Positions 52,141 to 59,543 of a DNA stretch of 64,000 nucleotides are shown piece after piece; position 1 is the first letter of the stretch, and each line of letters starts with the position of its first letter. The notes beneath the pieces were generated by a model. That model did no database searches, was not told the origin of the DNA, and was given only the letters and a program-made list of their open reading frames with translations. The translations under genes and the position numbers were made by a program. The DNA comes from Desulfitobacterium chlororespirans DSM 11544 (GTDB lineage Bacteria > Bacillota > Desulfitobacteriia > Desulfitobacteriales > Desulfitobacteriaceae), in assembly GCF_900143285.1 (NCBI RefSeq), contig NZ_FRDN01000007.1, positions 286,371-350,370 of the forward strand. Reading direction: 5' to 3'.

Positions 52141-52671
52141 CTAACCTTTCAATTGACACATATAAAGAACATGTTCAGATAGAGGACTATTCTCAGCAAC
52201 ATGGGGGTGTTTAAATTCCATAACCTTTTTCATACCAAGCTTCTTCATCACATTTTCCGATGGAAGATTAACTTTCGCCGTGAAGCTATAGACTTTCTCC
52301 AATCCCAAGCTATTAAATCCATAGTCCAAACATGCTTTTGCCCCTTCAGTAGCATAGCCATTTCCCCATGCCGCATAGTTAAGCCGCCATCCTATTTCCA
52401 CACAAGGAGTGAATGCCGCCTCAAATGTTGCTCTATGAAAGCCTATAAACCCGATAAACTCATGATTGTGTTTGGTTTCCACAGCATAAAGTCCATATCC
52501 CAAACTGAGTTCATCGCCAATCTTCTCATAGAGTGAATCGGTTTCCTGCTCTGTAAGGGTTTCGGGGAAATATCTCATCACCCTTGAATCCTTATTCATC
52601 ATTCTGAATTCCCTTAGATCCTGTTCCTTCCAGTCACGAAAAATTAACCTTGGCGTCTCAAAATAAATCAT
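52141..52671 (-). CDS. GNAT-family N-acetyltransferase
   Basis: 176 residues of the RimJ/RimL type: MIYFETPRLIFRDWKEQDLR, EIGWRLNYAAWGNGYATEGA (acetyl-CoA pyrophosphate loop with GNGYATE), CLDYGFNSLGLEKVYSFTAK and SENVMKKLGM. Transfers acetyl groups, perhaps to a ribosomal protein or small amine; substrate unknown. Monocistronic; stop lies at the right edge of the CRISPR relic zone. Confidence 0.88.
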   Translation of the reverse strand: MIYFETPRLIFRDWKEQDLREFRMMNKDSRVMRYFPETLTEQETDSLYEKIGDELSLGYGLYAVETKHNHEFIGFIGFHRATFEAAFTPCVEIGWRLNYAAWGNGYATEGAKACLDYGFNSLGLEKVYSFTAKVNLPSENVMKKLGMKKVMEFKHPHVAENSPLSEHVLYMCQLKG

Positions 52672-52776
52672 TACCTGCTCCCCCTAAACATAATCGCCCA
52701 TCGGGCATTGAGTTTGCATCATTCTCATAGCCCAGCCCTAAATGGCATTAAGCACTGAACAAAATCATCCAGTGCT

Positions 52777-53100
52777 TATTCCAAGCATTCCACCATCTTT
52801 CGTTTGAGCTGTGGCAACTCATTTCGCACCACATTCCTATAATGTTTAAACTAATGCCCATGTAATCATGGATCACACATCACGAAGTCCGGCCATTTGC
52901 CTCTATGGAATTTCAGGCGTTTGCTTCTTAAGCCCTTGGGAAACCCGCTTTGCCGCTTCACCAATAATTTCAAGATTCCGAATCACCGCATCCTGGATAA
53001 TTCCTGATGTCATGAATTCCTCTTTTCCTGAGATCGTATATGTTTCAATCTTTACAATGCTCTCCAGAATACTGTGAAGATAGACCTTGTCATCTTTCAT
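52777..53100 (-). pseudogene. Decayed HepT toxin gene
   Basis: The frame from ATG 53100 gives KVYLHSILESIVKIETYTIS, GIIQDAVIRNLEIIGEAAKR and stops after KKQTPEIP at TAG, where HepT proteins have a tryptophan. Beyond it, RQMAGLRDV and, after a frameshift, IHDYMG restore the catalytic region, and a third frame ends NELPQLKRKMVECLE at TAA (52777). So one nonsense mutation and at least two frameshifts have removed the RNase motif. Confidence 0.8.
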
Positions 53101-53387
53101 ATAGGCCTGGCCTCCTGGAGAATCTTATCTTTTAACGTCCAATGAACAGAATCGGGAGTGACCACATCTATCTTTCTGCCCAGGATTTCTTCAAGATCAT
53201 ATTTAAGGGAGATTAAATCGAATAAAGAACAATCCTCGCCGCACTCAACCAAAAAGTCTATATCGCTTTCCGTCTTTTCTTCCCCTCTCAGTACAGAACC
53301 AAACAGCCTCACATTAAAAAACTTGTATTGAGCTGCTGTGGATAGAATTTGGTCACGTTTAGCCATAATCTCATTAATCGCCGGCAT
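53097..53387 (-). CDS. MntA-like nucleotidyltransferase antitoxin (partner toxin decayed)
   Basis: 96 residues from ATG 53387 (AGGGGGTGAAG upstream): NVRLFGSVLRGEEKTESDID with GSVLRG and DID metal ligands, and DLEEILGRKIDVVTPDSVHW. Intact, whereas the downstream hepT (4-bp overlap) is broken; loss of toxin before antitoxin is the expected order of decay. Second HepT/MntA locus of the window. Confidence 0.88.
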   Translation of the reverse strand: MPAINEIMAKRDQILSTAAQYKFFNVRLFGSVLRGEEKTESDIDFLVECGEDCSLFDLISLKYDLEEILGRKIDVVTPDSVHWTLKDKILQEARPI

Positions 53388-53525
53388 AGCTTCACCCCCT
53401 AAGCCTATTCTACCGTATTTTTCCACAATTATAAAGCCTCTATCAAACCTTCCCCGCCACCCGCCAAGCCTGCTGATCCTCTGATGAAATCAGACTTAAG
53501 CCAATTAATCAAAGGAGATGGTTTC

Positions 53526-53597
53526 ATGGGAAAAATCCCTGAATTTGATTTTAATTTTATAGTAGCTGAACTAGAGCGGATTCAAAACAATCTTTAG
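53526..53597 (+). CDS. Possible 23-residue peptide
   Basis: AAAGGAGATGGTTTC precedes ATG; the product begins MGKIPEFDFNFIVAEL and is followed directly by a strong terminator, so the unit has a complete expression cassette. No family recognised. The peptide is acidic and without membrane helix. Confidence 0.45.
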   Translation: MGKIPEFDFNFIVAELERIQNNL

Positions 53598-53625
53598 ACC
53601 TCTTTTCTGGGAGGTCTATTTTTTC
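53595..53625 (+). terminator. Intrinsic terminator after the 23-residue peptide
   Basis: TAGACCTC (53595-53602) pairs with GAGGTCTA (53611-53618), followed by TTTTTTC. The stem begins in the stop codon of the small gene. Confidence 0.8.
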
Positions 53626-53690
53626 AGGAAGAAGGCTCCTTTAAAAAAACTGGTGCGAGGGACGGCCGGCACAAACATGTCCAAAAAACA

Positions 53691-53728
53691 TGTCCCCAAA
53701 CACGACAACGTTGTCGCATTTGGGGACA
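53691..53728. repeat. 38-bp palindrome of a second type
   Basis: TGTCCCCAAA (53691-53700) and TTTGGGGACA (53719-53728) enclose the perfect palindrome CGACAACGTTGTCG; only one or two bases do not pair. ACATGTCC occurs twice just upstream (53675-53693). Unlike the ACGCGCGT element; one copy only in the window. It lies inside the 3' end of a spurious frame and downstream of the small protein at 53771. Confidence 0.65.
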
Positions 53729-53770
53729 AACCCGGTTTCCGGCATTTTACTAATCAGAGCCAAGACTTCC

Positions 53771-53938
53771 TTATTCACACTCACAGCTTTCATCTTGAAT
53801 GACCATGACTTTCCCCTCAGGAAACGGCTCCCCATCCATGTATTCCTTCTCACCCTCCCGCTGTGCTTTTAAAAGGATGTCCATGACATCGGCAACCTTA
53901 GCCGCCAGTTGAAAATACATCTTTTTATAGTCCGTCAT
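53771..53938 (-). CDS. Small YKKMYF-family protein, paralogue 1 (55 residues)
   Basis: From ATG 53938 (AGAGGAAA upstream) to TAA at 53771: MTDYKKMYFQLAAKVADVMD, ILLKAQREGEKEYMDGEPFP and a short acidic tail. It shares the pattern DYKKMYF-x10-L-x2-AQR-GE-EY with the protein at 59252-59440 and the remnant at 49194. Clostridial genomes carry many such short proteins; function unknown. Confidence 0.6.
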   Translation of the reverse strand: MTDYKKMYFQLAAKVADVMDILLKAQREGEKEYMDGEPFPEGKVMVIQDESCECE

Positions 53939-54574
53939 TTTCCTCTATACCCCCTATTTCAAGCAGCGGCAAGGCTCCGGGCCCTGGCCCGGTCCTGCCG
54001 TCTGCTTTGATAGGGGAAATTAAAAAGCACATATGCGAGGTTTTTCTACCCTACACATGTGCCATGCTTCGTTATCTGCTGAATCCTAACACCTAACCCC
54101 ACTCAACCGGAAACAAACCGGCTGTGAACAGAAAAGCGGTCCGCATAACCGGTATGCGAACAATTCCTTTCCGCTGCCTGGGTCAGGAATAGGCTGAATC
54201 TCCTGCTGCGTGAAGCCGCACAGTCTGCTCTGTTCCCTGCCGGCACCTCATTACACTCACTTCACCCGCGGCACAGGCAGCTTGCTTGTGCAGAAAGGGG
54301 CGGCATTGTATAATAAGAATGTCGTCGTGGACAGCTGGACTGTTACGTGTAGGTGCTGTTCCACCTGCTCGTGCCTGGAAGTGCTCCAACACTTTCAGGT
54401 CACGGCGACTTTTTAATTTCCACCTATTACTAATTATAGCTTGTTTGAAGGAAAATGCAAGGGAGCATGCATATTGGCTAAGTTTATGGGAACACGGAAC
54501 ACCTTGCCATCTGGAGCCGGAAGCCCCAGATATATACTATAAAAAAGGCCCGGATAGGTTGTCTTTTGTTCTTA
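53939..54574. other. Gene-free stretch between the small protein and array 6
   Basis: About 640 bp without a convincing gene. AGCACATATGCG and CACATGTGCC (54027-54062) can form an imperfect hairpin. Nothing else recognised; the inverted array begins at its right end without a leader of the type seen elsewhere. Confidence 0.5.
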
Positions 54575-54860
54575 TTTTCTTATCAATCCTTAAAGGGTTT
54601 GAAACCGTCAATTAACAGGCGATCCAAGTCCTCGCGGTCCGTTGTTAGCTTACCTATGAGGGATTGAAACCTTATATCACTTTGGGGGATGCCCGTCTTG
54701 GCCGAGTTGTTAGCTTACCTATGAGGAATTGAAACACTGGCTCTCCGTAAATATCAACTGCTCTCCAACACAGTTGTTAGCTTACCTATGAGGAATTGAA
54801 ACACCAATGCTTGTGGTTCCCCGGCTCCTTTGGCAAACGTTGTTAGCTTACCTTAAAGTA
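54575..54860 (+). CRISPR. Inverted, leaderless mini-array (3 intact repeats plus 2 degenerate)
   Basis: Intact repeats at 54641-54670, 54706-54735 and 54773-54802 read GTTGTTAGCTTACCTATGAG then GGATTGAAAC or GAATTGAAAC on the plus strand, opposite to all other arrays. A decayed repeat ends TTAAAGGGTTTGAAAC at 54604, and a truncated one starts GTTGTTAGCTTACCTTAAAG at 54839. The conserved TTGTCGTCGAT leader element is absent on either side, so it cannot gain spacers in the usual way and may be weakly expressed. Confidence 0.92.
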
Positions 54861-55071
54861 ATGGTCGATATCAAGCAGCCAAGTGAAACCAGTAGAAAAA
54901 ACCTGACCTCATTCAGTATGGATTGCTGGGACTGGTTTCAAACCCTATGTATTTCCGCCCCTGTTTGCGGTGGCCCTCAGTGTCCTGCTGCCCCCCTGCC
55001 TATCGCTGCTTTAAACATCATCAGATTGCCTAGGCCGGGCCTAACTTAAATCTCCTTGCACTTCGGTTTAT

Positions 55072-55123
55072 AAAAGGTCTGTCCGAAATAGGTACGCGCG
55101 TACCAATTTCGGACAGACCTTTT
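55072..55123. repeat. Palindromic element copy 7
   Basis: 52 bp, AAAAGGTCTGTCCGAAATAG against its complement, one mismatch near the core (TAGG/CCAA as in copy 2). Flanked by AAAA and TTTTT; the right boundary of the CRISPR island. The stretch 54861-55071 has no gene. Confidence 0.85.
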
Positions 55124-55201
55124 TGCTTAAAGCCACTCCAGTGCATTTAAGCCTATGCCTTAAAATCAAAGCCTATCCCTGTTCGTTCAGTGCTGTCAGG
55201 T

Positions 55202-55456
55202 CTAACAAGACGTTATTTCCCGATCCTGCCACGCCGGGAGCTTGCTCAAGGTGCGGATGGCCGTCTGCCGGGCCGCCTCTTGGTCCAGACCTTGAGTGCG
55301 AATGAGAAAATCCGTCATCCCCTCCACTTTCTCCGGATAAGACTGCATGGAGCCGTCGGGCCTCGCGCAGTAGAGACAATAATCCTTGCTCTCGTCCCCC
55401 AAAGCATAATCGGCGGCTTTCGTCATGGGCATACCACAGGCAATACAGGTTTTCAT
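55202..55456 (-). CDS. Zinc-ribbon domain protein
   Basis: 84 residues from ATG 55456 with AGAAGGATTG upstream. MKTCIACGMPMTKAADYA and DYCLYCARPDGSM provide two CxxC pairs that bind zinc; the C-terminal 40 residues are helical (RTQGLDQEAARQTAIRTL). Small proteins of this type in Clostridia are annotated 'putative zinc ribbon'; role unknown. Last gene of the TetR unit, though 90 bp separate it from the previous gene. Confidence 0.8.
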   Translation of the reverse strand: MKTCIACGMPMTKAADYALGDESKDYCLYCARPDGSMQSYPEKVEGMTDFLIRTQGLDQEAARQTAIRTLSKLPAWQDREITSC

Positions 55457-55545
55457 GGTCAATCCTTCTTTCTCAAATTCTTAATTTAGAAATTCAACTA
55501 TCTAAAAGAGCATCAACAAGATCATCAGCGGATTTTGCAGAATTG

Positions 55546-55746
55546 TTACCTTCTTTTCTCATAAATGTCCACCCCTAATTCCTCAAACCCTTGTTTACCC
55601 CGCTCCGTCAATAAGTAAACCGTAGACTTTTCCTGCTCGAACCAGCCCAGTTCCACCAGCCGCTCAAACAGCCTTCCCCCTAAGGTTCCGCCGAGATGCC
55701 CGTAGCATGATCGCCCTTTAAGGACCTGGGGCGTTTTGGCCATCAT
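55546..55746 (-). CDS. Small winged-helix protein (66 residues)
   Basis: GRSCYGHLGGTLGGRLFERLV, ELGWFEQEKSTVYLLTERGK and GFEELGVDIYE match the C-terminal half of ArsR-type winged-helix regulators (the CYGHLGG and LTxxG motifs), but there is no full HTH before it. It may be a free-standing module or a shortened regulator. GGAGGGGGGAGGG precedes ATG; 15 bp after tetR. Confidence 0.7.
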   Translation of the reverse strand: MMAKTPQVLKGRSCYGHLGGTLGGRLFERLVELGWFEQEKSTVYLLTERGKQGFEELGVDIYEKRR

Positions 55747-55761
55747 TCCCTCCCCCCTCCT

Positions 55762-56370
55762 TTACTCCCATCCTTTACCCCCATCCCTGCGGATCATCTT
55801 CATATAATGATCCACCAGGGTGTCACCGTAACGGCCGACCACATTGCCTTCCGGGGCAAACAAATCGCCGTTGGCCAGATAATAGTGAACCAACCCTACC
55901 CAGGTATTGAAAAGGAAATAGAGGGGAAGGTCGATACTTTGACCCGACCCTATTTCCCGCTGGGCCACCTGGCTGAAGTGAAAGGAAATAGCGGATTGAA
56001 TGGAAACCCAGACATCCCTTGCCTCAGGCGGCAACAGCCGGTTCTCAATCACCAGCCTGGCATAAAAAGGTTCAAATTCCCCAATTCCGGCCAGATGTGC
56101 CGCCAGAAGTTCTTCCATATGCTCGCAGGTGCCTGCCGCCTCATGGGTACGCCGGGCAATCCTCTCTCCATAGGTTTCGATCACTTCCGTGATCAGCATT
56201 TCCTGGGTCTGAAAATGGGCGAATACCGTACCGTGAGATACTCCTGCCGCCTGGGCAATGTCGGACATGCGGGTATTCATAATGCCCTGCTTAGCGAATA
56301 GCTGATAAGCCGCCTTCAGAAGGGCCTCTTTCGTCTGCTCTTTTTGCAGTTGGCGGTTGCTTTTTTTCAT
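55762..56370 (-). CDS. TetR/AcrR-family regulator
   Basis: 202 residues. N-terminal HTH: KEALLKAAYQLFAKQGIMNT, RMSDIAQAAGVSHGTVFAHF; ligand domain of TetR_C type (LYFLFNTWVGLVHYYLANGD). Probably represses its own operon through the dyad at 56393-56421. The two genes behind it give no clue to the effector. Ligand unknown. Confidence 0.88.
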   Translation of the reverse strand: MKKSNRQLQKEQTKEALLKAAYQLFAKQGIMNTRMSDIAQAAGVSHGTVFAHFQTQEMLITEVIETYGERIARRTHEAAGTCEHMEELLAAHLAGIGEFEPFYARLVIENRLLPPEARDVWVSIQSAISFHFSQVAQREIGSGQSIDLPLYFLFNTWVGLVHYYLANGDLFAPEGNVVGRYGDTLVDHYMKMIRRDGGKGWE

Positions 56371-56392
56371 AGTTTATTGACTCCAAAATTAT

Positions 56393-56421
56393 TGACTATA
56401 AAATCATTGAATTTAAAGTCA
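56393..56421. promoter_or_regulatory. Probable TetR operator
   Basis: TGACTATAAAATC and GAATTTAAAGTCA form a 29-bp imperfect dyad (TGACT...AGTCA) 23 bp before the tetR start; TTATTGACT is also repeated at 56374 and 56390. Consistent with autoregulation. Confidence 0.5.
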
Positions 56422-56508
56422 TTATACTCTCTGCCTTTTTATCTGTCAATATCAGGCACGGGAAAAATCTTTTCTCAATAACCGCTCCATAAAATGCACA
56501 CCAAAACA

Positions 56509-56599
56509 TGCTTGCCGTATACGCTTACCATATATGCTTGTCGTACATACTTGCCATATATACTTGCCGTACATACTTGCCATATATACTTGCCGTATA
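56509..56599. repeat. Seven tandem 13-bp repeats between helD and tetR
   Basis: Units with consensus TACTTGCCRTAYA at 56509, 56522, 56535, 56548, 56561, 56574 and 56587. The last four alternate exactly between TACTTGCCATATA and TACTTGCCGTACA or GTATA, i.e. a 26-bp higher-order unit. The left three units are more diverged. Lies 27 bp after the helD stop. Confidence 0.9.
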
Positions 56600-56625
56600 G
56601 AACGATGGCCAATACCCAACCGGCT

Positions 56626-58674
56626 TCAGTTCAAAAACCCCGTTTTCTCGCCGCAACAGGTTAAATCCAATTGGTGCATGGCTCTTGTGCAGGCGATATA
56701 CAAAAGACTGCGGTCCATTTGTGTTTTATAAAGCTCATCGGCCACATCGGGGACGATCACCTGATCAAATTCAAGTCCCTTTGCCATGTGTACAGAAGTA
56801 ATCACGATGCCATCCTGAAACTCGCTGCTGTCAAAGCTCAATAAAACCATCGCGTCATAAGCGGTGCGGAGTTGTTCGAAAAGAAGCCTGGCCTGTTTTT
56901 GGGATTTGCAGATAATGCCCAGGGAGGCATGCCCGGACTGTCTGAACTGGTCGAGCAAATGCCGTATCTTATCCAGCTGCTCCTTGGGAGTCCGGCATAC
57001 GGTTATGGTGGGCACCTGGCCATGCCGCTCGATGGGAATCAGTTTTTTGTTCTCCAAAATCTTTTGGGCTAACCCGCTGATTTCGAGGGTTGAACGGTAG
57101 CTCCGGCACAACTCCATAGCCTGACATCCGGCAAAGTAGGGCTGGATTTTTTCCACTGAGGAGGAACTGTAAGGATTGACGCTTTGATAGCTGTCCCCCA
57201 AAATAGTCATGTTGCAGGAAAACAGCTTCGCCAACACCCCATATTGAATAGGGGTATAATCCTGCATCTCATCAACCAACAAATGCTTTATGCCCTTATA
57301 ATCCTGTTCCGCTCCTTCAAAATACAGTTTCACATAAATAAAGGGATACACATCACAGAACTCAAAGGTATTTTTACGGCTGAAGCAGAACAACTCCTCC
57401 CGGCCGATGGCGTGATAGAAATTTTGATACAGGGAAAGGGTGTCGGCAAAGCGGAACATTTTTTGCACCCTGTCTCTTATTTGGCGGGATACTGCGGAGT
57501 CCATCCTTCGGCCGGTATTTCTTTTATATTTTTCCATGAGATCGTCTGCTATTTTGCGCAGCCGTTTCTTGACGGGCAGCCTTTGCAGAGCGCGATACTC
57601 GGAAAGCAGCTTTTCTTTGGCAGCAAAAAAACTTCCGAAAGCCAGATCCTCGGGAACAAAATATTCTTCCTCCGCCTCTTCCAAATAGGATTGGAGTTGG
57701 TCCACAAAGAGATTGGTAGCCTTAAACTCAATTCTGGCAATCCTTTCGGCATCCTCATCCTCCAACAGACTTTCGACTTGTTCAGAAAAGCTCTCATAGC
57801 GGTACTTTCCCAGCAGACCTGCGGCAATATCGTCAAAACTTATTTCCGCCATATTCTCTTCCCCTAATTCCGGCAGCACATTGGAGATATAGTTGCCGAA
57901 TACTTTATTAGGAGAAATAATCAGGAGATCCTTTGCGGTTAACGTCTCTTTATGGCGGTACAGCAAAAATGCCACCCGGTGCAAGGCTATGGAGGTTTTT
58001 CCGGAACCTGCCGCCCCCTGTATGATCAGGACTTGGGCACTGTCATTTCTGATGATGGCATTTTGCTCTCTTTGGATGGTTGCCACAATGTTCTTCATCT
58101 TGTCGTCGGAATTCCGGCTCAGTTCCTTTTGCAAAATCTCGTCACCGATATTCAACGAGCTTTCAATCATATACTCCATCTGAGTGTGCCTGATTCTGTA
58201 TTGCCGTTTGAGGGTCAGCACCCCAGCAATTTTTCCGGCAGGAGCCTCATAAAAAGCCGGGCCGGTTTCAAAATCATAGAACATGCTGGAGACAGGCGCC
58301 CGCCAGTCGAAAATAATGTTGTAAGCTGTGACAGGATCGGCAAAAGCATGGATGCCAATATAGAATGTCTCTTCTTTACTTCCCTTCGTCTCAGCAAAGT
58401 CAATTCTTCCGAAATAGGGGGATTGAATCAGTTTTTGCAGCTTCCCCCGTTCTTTGATCGCTTTTTCCCCAAAGGCGACGCTATCATGAACAGCGATTCT
58501 ATTGGCCGCTTTTTCGGCAAGGTCAAGATGGTTTTCATAGATATACCGCTTGGTCTCTAATATTTCCCGGGAATAATTCTCTATCGTCGCTTGCATTTGT
58601 TCCAGCGCCGCTTCCAGCTTTCTCTGCACTCCGCTCAGATGCTTTCTTTCATCACTTTCCTTTTGATTCAGCAT
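56626..58674 (-). CDS. helD: RNA polymerase recycling helicase HelD
   Basis: 682 residues of the UvrD/Rep-like HelD family. N-terminal coiled coil (LSGVQRKLEAALEQMQATIE) that enters the RNAP channel, AYNIIFDWRAPVSSMFYDFE, Walker A IIQGAAGSGKTSIALHRVAF, QREQNAIIR, HLLVDEMQDYTPIQYGVLAK (Walker B), LGDSYQSVNPY, and GIVITSVHMAKGLEFDQVIV. It removes stalled RNA polymerase from DNA. AAGGAGTCTATC precedes ATG. Monocistronic. Confidence 0.92.
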   Translation of the reverse strand: MLNQKESDERKHLSGVQRKLEAALEQMQATIENYSREILETKRYIYENHLDLAEKAANRIAVHDSVAFGEKAIKERGKLQKLIQSPYFGRIDFAETKGSKEETFYIGIHAFADPVTAYNIIFDWRAPVSSMFYDFETGPAFYEAPAGKIAGVLTLKRQYRIRHTQMEYMIESSLNIGDEILQKELSRNSDDKMKNIVATIQREQNAIIRNDSAQVLIIQGAAGSGKTSIALHRVAFLLYRHKETLTAKDLLIISPNKVFGNYISNVLPELGEENMAEISFDDIAAGLLGKYRYESFSEQVESLLEDEDAERIARIEFKATNLFVDQLQSYLEEAEEEYFVPEDLAFGSFFAAKEKLLSEYRALQRLPVKKRLRKIADDLMEKYKRNTGRRMDSAVSRQIRDRVQKMFRFADTLSLYQNFYHAIGREELFCFSRKNTFEFCDVYPFIYVKLYFEGAEQDYKGIKHLLVDEMQDYTPIQYGVLAKLFSCNMTILGDSYQSVNPYSSSSVEKIQPYFAGCQAMELCRSYRSTLEISGLAQKILENKKLIPIERHGQVPTITVCRTPKEQLDKIRHLLDQFRQSGHASLGIICKSQKQARLLFEQLRTAYDAMVLLSFDSSEFQDGIVITSVHMAKGLEFDQVIVPDVADELYKTQMDRSLLYIACTRAMHQLDLTCCGEKTGFLN

Positions 58675-58849
58675 GATAGACTCCTTTATCCCTTGAATTT
58701 ACACCCTTAAGTTACATCCTCAAGTATAGAAGGAAATTCAAAAAATACTAGACTTATCATTTTCAATGAGGTATTATTTAGATTAAGTATTGCCCCTCGG
58801 AAATGATCATAATAATTACATTAATGACATTTTTAACCTATCAATATAA

Positions 58850-58890
58850 TATAGCCCTTCCAACCGTCTGTATTGGAAAGGCTATATTTT
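58850..58890. terminator. Terminator downstream of the XRE gene
   Basis: TATAGCCCTTCCAA (58850-58863) pairs with TTGGAAAGGCTATA (58873-58886) with one mismatch and is followed by TTTTTT on the plus strand; A-rich flank serves as U-tract on the minus strand. It ends the XRE gene at 58914. Confidence 0.75.
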
Positions 58891-58913
58891 TTACTTTTTA
58901 TAGCTATTTCATT

Positions 58914-59147
58914 TTACTTTGCAAAAAAATCCTCGTAAGTAATCTCCAAGATTATCTTTATAGCCTGCAACTCATCAACAGAAATATGCCTGATACCCGC
59001 CTCGATTTTGGCCAGTGTTCCCCGGGAAATATCGCAGCCATGTATCTGCAATTGGCTTGAAAGTTCCTCCTGAGTCATACCCTTGGCGTTTCTCCATTTG
59101 CGAATATTATCCCCAAAACTTTTATCCGCTTTGATGTTTTGTCCCAT
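58914..59147 (-). CDS. XRE-family repressor (intact copy)
   Basis: 77 residues from ATG 59147 (GAAAGG upstream): MGQNIKADKSFGDNIRKWRN, AKGMTQEELSSQLQIHGCD, ISRGTLAKIEAGIRHISVDE. A Cro/C1 HTH with a typical C-terminal helix. Divergent from the small YKKMYF protein; the palindrome at 59220-59237 is the likely operator. Decayed paralogues lie at 41114-41346 and 49164-49193, each beside a CRISPR array. Confidence 0.85.
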   Translation of the reverse strand: MGQNIKADKSFGDNIRKWRNAKGMTQEELSSQLQIHGCDISRGTLAKIEAGIRHISVDELQAIKIILEITYEDFFAK

Positions 59148-59219
59148 AGCCATAAACCTTTCTTTGTTCCGATTTCCGAGCACATTCACCTTGATTATAG
59201 AGGATAATCATGTTATGAT

Positions 59220-59237
59220 TGCTCCGATAACGGAGCA
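59220..59237. promoter_or_regulatory. Palindromic operator of the XRE / small-protein pair
   Basis: TGCTCCGATAACGGAGCA has 7-bp perfect arms and lies 15 bp before the small protein start; a related half TTTCCGAGCA occurs at 59174-59183. The decayed copy near 41375 keeps TTTCGGAGCA. Confidence 0.55.
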
Positions 59238-59251
59238 AAAAGGTGGTCGGC

Positions 59252-59440
59252 ATGGTGGATTACAAAAAAATGTATTTTGCACTTTTCAACGCAGTTACAA
59301 CTGCAATCAATCAGCTTCAAGATGCTCAACGCAAGGGAGAAAGTGAGTATATTGAGGCCCAGGATATCTCTTTAACTATTTTGCCCACTTCAACTGATGA
59401 CGAAACGAAAACCACGAAAAAACCGCAAGCCACCGAATAA
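59252..59440 (+). CDS. Small YKKMYF-family protein, paralogue 2 (62 residues)
   Basis: From ATG 59252 (AAAAAGGTGG upstream): MVDYKKMYFALFNAVTTAIN, QLQDAQRKGESEYIEAQDIS and a Lys/Thr-rich tail. Same pattern as the gene at 53771 and the remnant at 49194. Divergently paired with an XRE repressor, which suggests a regulated accessory module. No known function; no toxin-like features visible. Confidence 0.65.
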   Translation: MVDYKKMYFALFNAVTTAINQLQDAQRKGESEYIEAQDISLTILPTSTDDETKTTKKPQATE

Positions 59441-59468
59441 ACGGTGGCTTCGATATAATCCTAAAGCC

Positions 59469-59510
59469 ACAGGGCAACCCAGAAAATAGCTGGATTCGCC
59501 CTGTCCTTTT
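59469..59510 (+). terminator. Terminator after the small YKKMYF gene
   Basis: ACAGGGC (59469-59475) pairs with GCCCTGT (59498-59504), followed by CCTTTTTG. Also lies before the convergent flavoprotein stop at 59544. Confidence 0.65.
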
Positions 59511-59543
59511 TGCATTACGAAATGAAATCAGCAGATTCCGCTG

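Noticed and set aside
54183-54615. Small frames in the gap before the inverted array
   Set aside because: Cysteine- and arginine-rich overlapping frames on both strands with no ribosome sites; typical of non-coding DNA.
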